A DNA stretch of 64,000 nucleotides from Beroe ovata (taxonomy: Eukaryota; Ctenophora; Nuda; Beroida; Beroidae), in contig CAMPET010000137.1 in the NCBI GenBank assembly GCA_946803715.1, forward strand, positions 1 to 64,000, written 5' to 3'. The position numbers were made by a program, and so were the translations under genes. The notes below the pieces were generated by a model. That model did not search any database. It was not told the origin of the DNA and saw only the letters and a program-made list of their open reading frames with translations. Below, piece after piece: positions 48,948 to 61,972 of this stretch (position 1 is its first letter; every line of letters begins with the position of its first letter).

Positions 48948-49590
48948 TAAAGTGATGATAGTGAAGGATCGGAAGATTGGACACCTATAGTTCCTCATTT
49001 CATAACTTGATACTAGGGAATTGTGTGGTATAACACACACACCCCTTAATCCTTATACAACCTTTTGATCTCTTTCTGACCCCTTATCACGTTTATAGCC
49101 TCTGTACATCCCAGAACCCCCCTCTATCCTCTCTTACTCACTAATGAGTCATCCTACCCCTTTCTGTTACCCCTTTCTGTTACCCCTTTCTGTTACCCCT
49201 TTCTGTTACTTATTCCCTCAACCCTTCTCTCTGGCCCTTTGCACCCCTCTTTGACCGTATCCCGTATTTGACCCCTTATTTGTCCCCCTATATCCNGATA
49301 AAGTGATGATAGTGAAGGATCGGAAGATTAAACACCTATAGTTCCTGATATCATAACTTGATACTAGGGAATTGTGTGGTATAACACACACACACCCCTT
49401 ATACAACCCCTGATACAACCTTTTAATCTCTATCTGACCCCTTATCACGTTTATAGCCTCTGTACATCACTGAACACCCCTTTATCCCTCTTACTCACTA
49501 ATGAGTCATCCTACCCCTGTGGCCCTTTGTACCCCTCTCTGACCGTCTCCCGTATTTGACCCCTTATTTGTCCCCCTATATCCTACTCAC
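48948..49590. repeat. Two ~300-bp direct copies flanking a single N (49296)
   Basis: The phrase gataaagtgatgatagtga followed by aggatcggaagatt occurs at 48948 and again immediately after the N at 49297. The copies stay parallel through gtttatagcctctgtacatc and differ in the number of 13-bp inner repeats. Confidence 0.9.
49156..49207. repeat. 13-bp tandem repeat, four copies
   Basis: acccctttctgtt repeated four times. It is absent at the equivalent position of the second copy after the N. Confidence 0.9.
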
Positions 49591-49698
49591 CGATGACTTT
49601 CTATGAATAAGATATAGCTCGATGTCTTAACCCCCTATACCCCTCTGTCCCCCTCTCAGACTACCCCCCCAATGTTTCCCCGGCTCTCCATAACTCAC

Positions 49699-49789
49699 CG
49701 ATGAGCCTCTGGAGTTCGAGGTCTTGGTGGTGGTTGTGATGGTTGTACGGGTTTGAGGTGGTGCTGTACCGGGGACTGGTCCATTGCAT
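49699..49789 (-). CDS. Candidate alternative first exon of the Kv channel (His/Asn-rich)
   Basis: ATG at 49787-49789 sits in a good start context (GCGACCATGC). The 30-codon frame reads MQWTSPRYSTTSNPYNHHNH and ends HQDLELQRLI plus G before donor G|GTGAGT, phase 1. Same strand and phase as the channel acceptor at 35672. No pyrimidine-rich acceptor precedes it, as expected of a first exon. Assignment to the channel is inference. Confidence 0.4.
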
Positions 49790-49979
49790 GGTCGCCGCAA
49801 CCTCTCATCCAACAATATTTGGATAAAGTTCAACTTCCTTATCATTTTAGGAACGGGAATGACCAAATTAACGAGGGGGTTTCGAAAATGTATTTAGTTT
49901 GGAAGCTCCTTGTTATAGAATATGGAAAGGGATTTTTCTCGAATAGAAAGTCGAATAGGTCTCTAAACTAGGCGCAAAT

Positions 49980-52900
49980 CAAAGAATCGAACTACCATTA
50001 ACCTATTTAATTATCTTGAAAGTTGAGGTAAGCACAAATTGTGTAATGTGGTATCTCTGGAATAAACGAGCTATTGTTTTACGGTATATCAGACTAAACC
50101 TGGGCATAGAAAAATTTAGACGGAATCTTATTATCCTATAATAAATGTATAATATGCATGTATAAAATTAAGAATATATAATAGCTCAATGTGAATACAA
50201 ATAAAAGAAAGACATACGATACGTTAAGCATTATAATTACAGGCATATCTTTAAACTTAAGTGATTACTATCAAGTGATATACCTTTTCACAACACTCCA
50301 GCGAATTCTACTTTGTACATACATAACGACAGTACAATATGATATTTATGTGAGCGGTAGGAATAATTAAGAGTTAATTCGGTCCAACCAAAATCGCATT
50401 CTGAATATGTATGTTCATTTATAATTATGAAGCTCAAAATATTTCAAGACTTAACTCAATCAAGCTAAAAATTTTAAAATTTCGTGGGTTTTAAATCTCT
50501 CTAATTCCATCGACACGTATTCAGCAACTCTCAATATAAGATTTTCGAATACTAGGATTGAAAATTGCCGAATTGATACATGCACACACATTAACAATGC
50601 ACTTAGGTGCTTAAAGTAACTCTGTCATGCTCAGATATGTATCTACAGATATATAATTGGATAATTAAGAGAGTGACCAGTGAGAGAGAAAATCGCAATA
50701 AGATCTCTTTTGTTCTAGAATTTCATATACAAATCAATCGCTCATATATATACCGATATTATAGCTGAGGAATGGCGGGATGAGTAAATTACAATTCACA
50801 CCAGTGCATGGCGCATGAAAATACCTCCCATTCATTATCGAGCCGAGTTAATTGATGTCTAATTAATCGGGAGGTATATTCCTGATTTAGCACAATTATC
50901 ATCATGTCTTCTCATACTATAATGCATGACCTCGCCGTGCCCAATTCAACTCCAATGCTCTCTACAGCCACTATAGTACCCCGATGGCGCTATATCTGTT
51001 TTTTCAATGGCCCCAAATGCAAGAACATGATCACTGTTAAGACTTGGACCGATTATATTACAACTAATTAATCAGCAGAAAGTACCGCATGCCAGAAAAG
51101 CCTACAAAAAACAAACAGATATGTACCGTGACATACGAATTAAGTTCAGCTACATCTATACTAAACAGCTTGTGCAAGCTTTACTTAAAAATTATAGGTC
51201 AGAAAATGCGAAATATATATATAGAATTTATATCAGTGTTTATGAAAATAACTTTGCAACGAACCCACGGCATTTGGGCTCGTCATCCAATAAGTGTAAA
51301 ACTAACAAAAACTATATATACAAGTGACGCTAATACAAGCAACTTTAACAGCCTTTTTTGCGTGTATGTCCGTGTGTGTGAGTGTCTCTTTGCGCTTTTT
51401 TCAAAGTATATAATATCTCCATTGCAAAAGTTAATTTCTAATTAATAGTATAATTTGCAAAGTTATTCATGTATGTATATATGTGTGGGTGTGGTGAAAC
51501 AAAGAAATGGACACACTTATACAACCCTCATATATGTTTTCATCAATGATTTATATTATCCACACTTATAGGAAAATTGATATATTGTATTTATTCATTT
51601 TAGAAGCACGCTGATATCGAAACTTTAGCTACACAATCAGGGGACCAAATTCTAATACCTAACTTAATAAGTAAAGAACAAGAGATGAAACTAAAATTAA
51701 TTTCAGAGATTTGCTGCTGAGCTGAAACAGCTATACGGACACCTGGACTTACTAACGAATTCCAGCAACGCACAAATCATGCTTCCTCACACTGACTTCC
51801 TAGGTTTGTCACAGTCTCGATATATTTGAGGAAAATTACACATGTTGCTGTAATAGATCAGCTCTAGTATTTATGTGTTTGAGTGAACTCGAGTATGAAA
51901 AGACAGAAAATCACGAATATTTGAAAGCCTCCTCGGATTTTTCTCGAGATGGAGTAACTAATTTTAAAAATATGAAAGGGATGATAAATTGCCTCACAAA
52001 TAGCGTGAAGTGTAACTGGGATTAATCCCAGATCTCTAAGATAAACAAAACAAAAGATCCAATTTCCGGTAAGAACTGATCTTCTGGGAATGCAACACAT
52101 AGGAAAATCACAAATTCGTAAGGTTACAATCAATCTGATTAATTTTATAATATCCTAGCGGGAGGAGAGTGAATGATGCAAAGCAACAAATGATTTTTCT
52201 TCCTACAACATGTATATATATATTTGCCTGACTGCTTTTCGGATTTGCGTGTGTGTGTGTCTGTGTATGTGCACAAATTTGGAAAAACAAATATGAATGT
52301 AATGATCTCACGAGAAAGTAACGCTGCATATTCACTTCATGAGAGAGAGAAACTTTATACCGCAGTAGGTACACACTACACACATGAGTCTATGTTCCAG
52401 AGCACGTTATCGAACGCAAAGCAACTTCATACTTAATTTAGTAAATCCAGAATAGCAAAATACTAGGATAGCGCATTTCCATATGAGTTACAATTTCTGG
52501 GGAACAAGTATAGAAAGTTGGAGGGAAACTTTTTCTGAATGGAGTATTGAGGTACAGCACTGCACCGATGAATGGTATTCAATGAAAAAACCCCGAAACT
52601 TATGGTGTGTTGGATGAGTCTCGCAAACTGTGCTCTTATTGTTCTCAACTCAATCTCGCAGAATTATTGAGATCCATCTCTCAGCCCTTGACAACCATAC
52701 CTCAGTTAACCCCCTGTTCCCATTACTGCTCAGGAATGAAATGAATCATGGAAACCCTAATTGTGAACCCTAGAAGGCCCCTTATTGATCTCGATAGTTA
52801 TAGAGTACCCAAATTAAGGCCCCGGCCTATTTCAAGACCTCCTCCAGCTGGATTCCAATTCCAGATTCCCCTGCCGGATTCCCCCTAATTACAATAGACC

Positions 52901-52990
52901 CTGGCCCCCTGAATCTCGATAATCCCCCCTCCCCCCTCCTATTCAAACCTGTCTACCACCTGTCTAATAGGCAGGTGTCAGCAGTAAAAC
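49980..52990. other. No gene seen
   Basis: AT-rich, many TATATA stretches. Open frames here lack splice signals and look like chance. Confidence 0.45.
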
Positions 52991-52999
52991 AGTAGGTAC

Positions 53000-53156
53000 C
53001 TGACAATTCCGATGAATGGGCCGCAGAGTGATTCCCATCGAACTGCAGCATCTGTAACAAGCTGCTATTCCCGCCACGAGTCCCACTTCGCCTCTGCTTC
53101 CCTGCCCCCGTCCCCTGCTGCTGCCTCATTTGGGGCCCCAGAAACACACGCAACAT
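53000..53156 (-). CDS. Candidate alternative first exon of the Kv channel (basic)
   Basis: ATG at 53154-53156 opens MLRVFLGPQMRQQQGTGAGK, followed by a basic RRSGTR stretch and a Ser/His-rich end ...SSELS plus G before donor CAG|GTACCT, phase 1; 52 codons. A second in-frame ATG lies at 53127-53129. Hydrophobic start followed by basic residues resembles an inactivation domain. Channel assignment rests on strand and phase only. Confidence 0.4.
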
Positions 53157-53489
53157 AGTGTTTTCTTATGGCGGGGAACCTGATTTGATAGGTTTGGTGG
53201 GCACTCAGAACCTTTTCTTCCTTCTTTGCAAAAGACGGTTTGAGTCTTCCGAACTATCGCTTGAAGGACGAATCTTTGTCAGGAAATTGCTTCAAAGCAC
53301 GCTTCTATATTTCACCAGGGAAACTTCTTTCGATATTATCTGTCTTGGAAAATTGCTGCACACCAAGTTTTCCAAAACCAAGCAATTGTCCAGTCAAATG
53401 GGTGGGGGACCTAATGGTCCTTCATCCGGTGATACCGTTTCTGTACATGGGTTGCGAGAGTTTTGGAAATCGTTAGAATAGATTAATAA

Positions 53490-54800
53490 TGAGAAAAGAA
53501 ATTACTTTCCATATCAAAATTTTAGAAAAGTTCGCATCTCACAAACATTCGCTAAAACGCACACACGCACTGACCAGTTTATCAAGCGTATCCTGAACGC
53601 ATGACCACACTAATGCAAACATACGCAAGGGGGAAAAACATGAAAAACCTCCTTCTTCCTCCGTATAAATATATATCACAAGAAAATATTTTCTGCAGGA
53701 AGAAGACACACGGATTTATTATACGATATCATATAAACTTTCTAGACCACATGCAGTTTCATCAGACAGAATTTTGGTAAATCATTAAATAACTACATGG
53801 TATATGAGATGAGTAGAGCGCTTGCAAAGTCGATCTACTTGGAATATATAATTTCCTAATGTCCGAATTCAGTTTATAACTGGTATGCATTACATTGTGC
53901 ATGCCATTGGTATCAGCGACCAGCATCTCCTAGATTATCCTATTCCAGGTGATTGATATAAGTAAAATCATAGCCGTCATCCATCACGATTATCGAAAAA
54001 TTGTTTGGAAGAGGGTACAAACTAGAAAAGACAGGGCGAAGACATGTAGTTTCTCAAACCCATATCAGACCTGTCTTGGAAGAGACACAAACACCCATCG
54101 ACTATAATTATTGTATCCGAGAAAAGACGGGAACCACGGCAGATTTCTGGGAATTCAGATCAGTGTCAAGCAGCTAGGGCTTTGAATGTAAAATATAAAC
54201 TCTCTCCAAGATTCAACCACAACTCAGACAAGAGAGGAGGGATATTTGTCGGCAGAGACTTAAGTAAGAGGTGTGTGGTTAATTATCCAGTTAATTATTA
54301 ATTATGCAGATATGTGTATGAGTGTATGATAATGGGGCTGGAACGCGTTGTCATAGCAACTAGGCATTTAGGGATTCCTGCCAAACATGATTTGACATGG
54401 GGTGGTGTCAGTGAAGACTGAAGAGTCCTGTTGTGTAGCACTTCAATCTTGGCACCATATTAAGATCGACCATATTAAGATCGACCATATTAAGATCGCC
54501 ATTATGGTCATACTATTTTCAGCGCAATGGTCATATCAAGGCAAGTGAAAACTGATTTGACGATTTAGAGGACTGTATTATGGACTCCAAAATCCTAACG
54601 AAGGCCAGGACACACACACATATAACGTAGAGGAGCAGCTCTGAGATCTATAACGTCATGTACACACAGGAGAGAGGTAGGGAGAATAGAGAATCAGAGA
54701 ATAGGAACCTTCACCCCTCCCCCTCCCCCTACTTCCCTGTGTGTTCAGTGTGTCATGGTACCGGGAATAATTAGCAGATTTCATGCTAATTTGCATTTAA
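53490..54800. other. No gene seen
   Basis: AT-rich, with an X-box-like 14-mer GTTGTCATAGCAAC at 54347-54360 and a triple repeat of catattaagatcgac near 54460-54495. Confidence 0.45.
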
Positions 54801-54811
54801 TAACCCACAAC

Positions 54812-54815
54812 ACAG

Positions 54816-54859
<44 letters not shown>
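54812..54859. repeat. (CA)n microsatellite ending at a single N (54860)
   Basis: About 24 CA repeats terminated by an N, a contig join in a simple repeat. Confidence 0.95.
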
Positions 54860-56944
54860 NTATGCTAAGTATCGACTCTGCCATCATCGTCTGGATACAG
54901 ATTACAGCTCCTACCAATACCGTTTAACTACCATCTGTTCAGATAAACCTACTGATTAAGCCCTGTTAAAAACTAGTGGAAAAACTTCAGACTCAACAAC
55001 ATCGCGAATACGGTGTGGGTCTCAACTACAGAAAAACAAACTCTCGTGAATTTCCACACAAAAACTGCACCAGCAGGTTCTGCATGTTTCACCGCTGGTA
55101 GGTTCCATCCCATGCCAGCCACCCTTTCTTAGAAAACCAAGATTAGACAAGACTTTCACCAGATATAATATCGTGAACTCATGAATAATATACTTCCAAT
55201 CTAATATTATCACTCGCATAATATATGATGTTATAAAGAAAAATATATCATGTTCCTATATATTTTGGATATCATATACGGTCTACCCACCAAGCTCACA
55301 CATGGCACTGACCGGAACCTAAATCGAGGGGGGGATTTAGAATCACTGACCATCGCACAATGATATCACTAGCATCATAAAATAACTTTGTGAAGGAGCA
55401 GATACGCTTCGTTATCACTTATGGTATAACTTTGCGAAGGAGTATGGATTCTGAGTTGGGATATTGCGTGTGTAGGATCGGTTGTAACTAAAGATTGTTG
55501 TGTTGAGATAGAATTCGATAGGCACGAATTTCGCAGAATGATTACCTTTGGTTTCTACAACCACGTGGAAAATACAAGAAAAAAGTTTATAGACTTTGAA
55601 CATTCATTCCTATCTTCCGATGAAAATACAATCAACGTAAAGAATAATCATAAGATTTCTGCAGATTTCCAACCCAGCGAGGCTACGCTTTCTGCTGGCT
55701 GTTATCGGTAGTCAAATTAATCATAATTGCAGGAAATTGATTGACAACTTTACAGCTCATAATTTTACAACTAATGTGCCTAGAACAAGACCTATTTCAC
55801 CGCAATTTCCCGGCAAATTCTTGATAATTTCCACGCAATTTCCTGATAATTCCTCGGTCAAATTGACCAGTAACTAGCATCTAATATCCTGAGATCAGCT
55901 GATCACACACACCATCCCTCAATCACGCAATTCAATCACGCATCGGTAAACCCATGTAAAGTTGAATCCTTCAAGTCCATAAACATCACAATCGAAGAAT
56001 TCCATAACCCACTCCGAAATTATTTCCGATCAATTCTTTATTTCCTGAGTAAATATATATCAACATTTTACAACTCGAATATCATCATGCAAGGCAGGAG
56101 AAAACAAACAAGATTCCATCAAACCGCAATTCAACACGGAATCACGGTCATTCATTCGCCAAAACCACTTTTTCTGTTGTTTCTCAAAACATCTCAAGAT
56201 CATTCCATTCCCTTCAAGTACCAGGCGACGTCCATTCTTTTTGCGTGTGTATCTTGGAAAGAATTGCTCCCCACACACACATACACACACAATACCATTG
56301 TGATTGACATTTTTGATCAAAACATTTGCGAGTTCTTGACGTCACAGTCGTGCAAAACGTGGATGTTTTTTCATATGATCGAGGAACAGGACAAATTTAA
56401 CATTGAGAGCCATTAAATAGCTCTCTGAAGTCTTGGTTGATAGTCAGCGTGTATACAGAGAGATAGAGATGAAATTCATGCGGAGTTTAGAATTCGAGAG
56501 TGAGAAATAAGTTTCAACTTGCACAAAAAACGGATGGTAGCATGGGTTTTATGCATTCATTGAGAGAAACTAAAATTTCGGAAAACACTCAAATTAGAAT
56601 TAAAAATTAAACGGAATTCCTTTTTTCGTATGATAATATGTTACTTCTCTTTCGTGTGGGGAAGTGTGATTTGATAACAATTATTAGGAAGTGCTACAAA
56701 ATTAGGTTCTAACAACGGTGATAATATAGGTTAACCAGGATAACGGATTAAGCTACTTCCGGTACCACTTAAACCAGGAGATATTCTGTCTAGTCTGACT
56801 GTGTAGTTGCCATAGTAACAAAAAAAAGTTGTTATATAGTTTGGACAATTTTAGCTAATTTGAAAATTCGTATAATTGTTGAGTATATTGAGGCAGCCAT
56901 TTCAACACTATTCCTCCCATTCCTAGAGTCACGACTTGAAAATC

Positions 56945-57125
56945 GCCCTTGACACTATTATAGCCTGACACCACTTTGCATGCATTTATCCTCCCTGACA
57001 CCACTTTTGAACCTGAAGACCTGTTTTGAACCTTGACACCAGTTAACACGTTCCTTGACACTGCTTTTTTTTCAAACACTTGACACCACTTCTTCCTTGG
57101 CACCACTTCTCCCTTGACACCAGTT
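56945..57125 (-). repeat. AGTGGTGTCAAG minisatellite array
   Basis: About nine copies of TTGACACCACTT-like words in the minus orientation. Confidence 0.85.
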
Positions 57126-57730
57126 CATTAATAATTCACCCAAACAATTCTCCTGTATAATAAACATCAGACAACTCGTATTTCACACTTAGAACAAAGC
57201 CAGAACCCACAGCACACAGACGGAAATTGCTAATTCGCTCCTTATATGGTCAAAAATCCTCCTATTATGTCCAAATAAGGAAGTTCCCGCTCACGTCACG
57301 AGTCAGGACAAAGGACATGTATCCTGACACATGTCAATTGTCGCGTTTTATTATAGAAGGTACTTTCTGAACGACAAGTTTGACGTCAGCCAGAGCTGAT
57401 GTTTTATTTATTCTCAGTTGTCTAGACAAATACGATAATTCTCAGGGCGAGAAGCTGATGTCGTGGAAAACGCACACGAGCACGATATTCAACGACACGT
57501 GTGTTTCAACTTTTCCGTGGGATTGTGAACCCACTGCATGGACTCGAACTATCATACTATCATGAACTATCATAGAACTAGATGGGTGCCCATGCATGTC
57601 AGTGTACCGGCATCATACACAAAACAAACACTCCTACATGCCCCTACAAACAAGTTAACAAACTTGCTAAACTCACGCTAACACCGCAAAACATACCGCA
57701 AGACAAACACAAACCTCTTTCTCTCTAAAC

Positions 57731-57850
57731 TCACACAAACACAAACAACTCTCTTAATTCACACAAACACAAACAACTCTCTTAATTCACACAAACACAA
57801 ACAACTCTCTCAATTCACACAAACACAAACAACTCTCTTAATTCACACAA
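57731..57850. repeat. 28-bp tandem repeat, about four copies
   Basis: Units of tcacacaaacacaaacaact then ctcttaat; the array ends about 13 bases from the splice donor of the exon at 57865-58075. Confidence 0.9.
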
Positions 57851-57864
57851 ACATAAACCCCTAC

Positions 57865-58075
57865 CTTCATCCTCGTTATTCCCGAACAGTCTCTTTTCCT
57901 CCTCACTTTCCTTCTTTCTCGGCCTCGGGCTGAGTGATCTGTGCGGCATTCGGGGACTGGGCGACGAGTACATCTTGTGTGCGAGGTGGGGGGTGAGGGA
58001 ACCCGGGCTGTTCTCATGTTGGTCACGTGACCTCTTGCTGGCAACCACGTGGTAAGGGATACACGACCCGTTCAT
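57865..58075 (-). CDS. Candidate alternative first exon of the Kv channel (Ser/Pro/Arg-rich)
   Basis: ATG at 58073-58075, with an in-frame stop just upstream, opens a 70-codon frame: MNGSCIPYHVVASKRSRDQH, a proline/serine/arginine-rich middle (SPSPRMPHRSLSPRPRKK) and an acidic end (GNNEDE plus G) before donor G|GTAGGG, phase 1. Coding character is clear from composition. It could be the longest N-terminal variant of the channel, 22 kb upstream, or the first exon of another minus-strand gene. Confidence 0.5.
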
Positions 58076-58299
58076 GTCATCTCAACTTTATGAAGGAGTA
58101 AATAGGTACTTTGTGAAGGAGTAAGTGGGAGTATGAGAGATGGAGAGGGGTCTGTTAAGATTCTTATTCCGAGTTTGAGGGTGTTTCTCCTTCTGAGGGA
58201 TCCGTGGTACTTTTCCTTTGATTTGCTATGAAATGAGAAATAGAGGGTCAGATCTTCGGTCAAGAAATAAGACTCATGTCAAGGATAATCTAGTCTACA

Positions 58300-59880
58300 C
58301 TGAAAAGAACAAAACTATTCGGCGCGAGCTAGAATAAAGTCGAAGATAGACGAGTGACTAGAGAGATAGAAACAGAGCCGAAACATACGCAGAGATCTAA
58401 ATATATACCATACGTTAAGCATAATTATTATACAGTCGTATATAATGCCAGAGTTATAAATGTCATGAGAAATAATTAATCATGATTAAGTATATAACTT
58501 AGTATGTGTGGTATTATATGAATGGATGAAAAGGTCAGCGGAGCGAGGTTGTTTTTTATGTTAAGGGAAATGCATATTGGGTGCAGAAACAATGGAATAT
58601 CTATTGACTTGATATGTCTTCGGAAATAACTGGGAGCAAAATGCAAAACCGTTCAGAATATCAACAACTTGAAAGGGGGTTTATGTATGGTGTAAAGTGG
58701 AGAGAAAAGTGTAAAACCCATACATCCGCATTTAAACAAGACAGCTGAGAAGGGTTCGACATTCAGTATATTAAAAACATGGAATATTCTTAATTAAGAA
58801 AAAACCTGCACTGAAATGCGTTGGGAGAAAGAAATGCTCAGAGCCAAAAAACGCATACACACGCACACATGTATCTGGCGGATGTGCATACAAAGGAACC
58901 TATAGTCAGAGGAGATGAAAGTTTCAAAAATTAGTTATTTTTGGAGAGAAATGAAAGATATATACCCGGGATAACTATAATTATGTTATTCCAGAATCAT
59001 ATCACATTTGTGTGAGTAGGTACCGCGGCCTGTCATCGGATGACGGTTGTCATGAGAAAAGCAACTGCCGTCGCAATGTCCGCGGTTGCTATGGGAACGG
59101 TTGCTATGGGAAATGCTGACGCATATAATATATAGAAGGACCCGTGGGAAACATGCTGAATATTATGCTGAATCGAACTTTAAAAACAGATGTTTTCATA
59201 GATTCTGCGGGTGCGTTATTTCAAAGCAGAAACATTCAGCCAAATCCTCCAGTCTGTTCATCAAAGCTGTTGCTCAAATGTACCTCTCACTATTTATGAG
59301 CTATCAATAAAGGAAGTTTCAAACAACGCTTAGCTCAAGAAGCAAATTCGTTGCCAAGCCATCAACCAAGACGTGTTTTTGATTCTTGAGAATTCAACAA
59401 ACGTACTGTGCACTCGCGCCTTGTAAAAACTCAAGCACTGGATATATCTATTGGATCTGGTACTCGATATGATATATATATAGATTGGTAGTGTTGGCCT
59501 TATACCTAATGAAAACATAGTTTTTAAATCTCGATATGTCATGGCATGGCTGTGATATAAGACGGTCAATCATAGTTCTTTCCAATGCCAAGCGACGACA
59601 GCTGTAGCGATATATTGAAAACAAGTATTTATCGGGAACGCGATAGCGAGAGTGGAAACTGAAAACGGCCTAAACACGGAAAATATAACATGATACCACC
59701 AGGATGAAAATGATAGAACTATTGGTTATTCGGTAACTGTCACTGATCGGTCGTGTGATGACTGATGACCGTATTCAAGCGGTCACCGTACTCACAGATG
59801 TTAATTTCAGGGGTCGTCATGGTTACGATTGTCTTGCCTGATAATTGTCATGAATAATCAAGGATTATAATTGATCAAGT
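58300..59880. other. No gene seen
   Basis: AT-rich. Two X-box-like words lie at 59085-59112 (gttgctatgggaac and a weaker repeat). Confidence 0.45.
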
Positions 59881-59900
59881 TCAATAGTGTTCAATGACCA

Positions 59901-59961
59901 ATGCCGTGATTATCATAAATAGGATTGTCATTGACAATCTTATTTATGATAATCACGGCAT
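59901..59961. repeat. 61-bp near-perfect palindrome
   Basis: Arms 59901-59921 and 59941-59961 are 21-bp perfect reverse complements. One mismatch pair (59922/59940) and 8 more paired bases surround the central base 59931. Transcribed, it would fold into a hairpin of 29 pairs. Confidence 0.9.
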
Positions 59962-59964
59962 GAA

Positions 59965-61970
59965 ATTCAACTTCATACAAAACTTTAAAAAAGATGCATT
60001 TCAGATGAAGTCGAAAAATGTCTTCGATATTGAAAACTAGATCGAGAAAAGGAGAGAGAAAAAACGAGCTACTGCAGTAATGGAGGGAGAAAAACGTGAG
60101 AAAATTCAACGATTAATATATTTTCGTTCCGGTTGATTCGTATGCTACTTAAATATATAGTACCATGAACTGCCATGTCCGGTAAAAATAATTTTTCACG
60201 CGTTGCGACTCGGATAGATTATGTTTTCTTTCCACCGGAAGATACACCTCTCCTCACGGGCTGGTACCTACTCTAATGGAAAGTGCGGAAATTTCGTATC
60301 ATCATGGAATGTTTCGACTTTCTTTCCCTCGTGACAGATAGTCCAAATACTGAAATTATCGCAGACTAAGGGTCGGACAAAAATATCTATCCAGGCATAA
60401 TTTGTGTCTCAGGATGATAACACGGTCAGATCTTAGAATAGGCTAGGGTGAGCATGAGCCGAACTCTGTGCTGATCTGTAATGATTTGTGGAATATTCGG
60501 GGTGTTGCTACGATATATTTTTCTCAATGAGCTCATTTCCAAACCTCATTCTCACAGTGGCACGCTTACTCTCAATCATTAACCTAACCCAAACCTAAGT
60601 TGCATAACCCTTATTTGGAAAAAGTTACAAATCTGTTTAGGTATCCGGATAACACGGTTGGTATGTTTGATCAGACCGCTCACATGTAAGTGTCATAATT
60701 AGGAGAGATTTTCAGGATTAGGATCTTCCTATTTTTCAAAATCGTAAAAATCCTAATCCTGGAAAAATCCCCCCTGATCACGTTCAAAAATATGCAGCCC
60801 TAATCATACGTGATCATAACATGATAGATTTGTGTGCGAAATTTAGAAATCGTATGACACGGAATTTGTGTACTCACGCGTAGTGAACCATATGGTCATG
60901 GTCGAGCGCATCACCGCCCATGTGTATACAGTTCTACAATTTCATGACAAAATCGTGTGGTGCAATATTATTTATCAGGAGTATGTGATTTACTGATTCA
61001 TATTTGAATCCTCCTGGTAACTAGAGACAAGGATTAGGGTCACGGCGATTCATTGCACCGCTTTCCGATTTTGTGGAGAGAAAAGAGGGGAAAATAAGGA
61101 AATATTTGAAATAATTCTATCCAAAATAAGAGGAAAACGCTAGGTTACTTGAGAAATGACTGAATGGTTGAAAGTATCGAATAACCAGGATATCAATTAT
61201 CAAAGGAGCATATTTCAAGCGGTCTAATATCACGTGACATAAACTACTGTTTCCTCGGATAGCACTGATCGATTTACAACACCGTAAGCGTGTTTTTAAA
61301 AACCTAGAAAATCCATGACTTTATATATCCCAAAAACTAGCATAAATATCTTCATTTGTTTATTGACCCAGGAGCAATCAACAGGAAGCCTGGCGTGAAG
61401 ACGTGCCCTGAACTCGCGTGTAACACTTCACAATTTACACGTGTAACACCTAACATTAGACGTGTAACACTTGTTTCGATCATATATTTTATAAACGCAC
61501 TTATATAATGCTATAGCAGGGGTAGGGCGCTTTGATTATATTTACAGGCGGCAAAGTTCTGAACTATTCATTTGTTGACAACGACATGTAAAACATAATG
61601 ACTGGTTAAGTTTAACCGCTTCAAGATGTTCGGTTCAGGTTCAATACGTATGAAATATATGGGGTTGACACTTAACTTCAATAATGGTGATACCGGTCAA
61701 AAACCATTTCCTCAGAAAAACTAACAAAATCGCTAGAATCATGCGCTGCTAGATGAATCATGAAGATGAATCAAGCAAGTGTGACTGCAAGACAGAAAAA
61801 CTTAGAGTCAGACATACGTTTGCGCTACGCAAGATCTCGATATTTTAGTCTAGGCATGACACATCTTCATTAGAAAAACCACACTAGTACGGACAGTCTA
61901 ACTTCTAATTCGCTGTAAACTCATAACAACATGACGTGATCATCAAAAAAGAACAGCACCACGATATCAG
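59965..61970. other. No gene seen
   Basis: AT-rich non-coding sequence. A small repeat of cgtgtaacac words lies at about 61415-61470. Confidence 0.45.
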
Positions 61971-61972
61971 CT

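Noticed and set aside
53158-53481. 107-codon plus-strand frame
   Set aside because: Overlaps no splice signals, has a composition like shifted non-coding sequence and lacks any motif.
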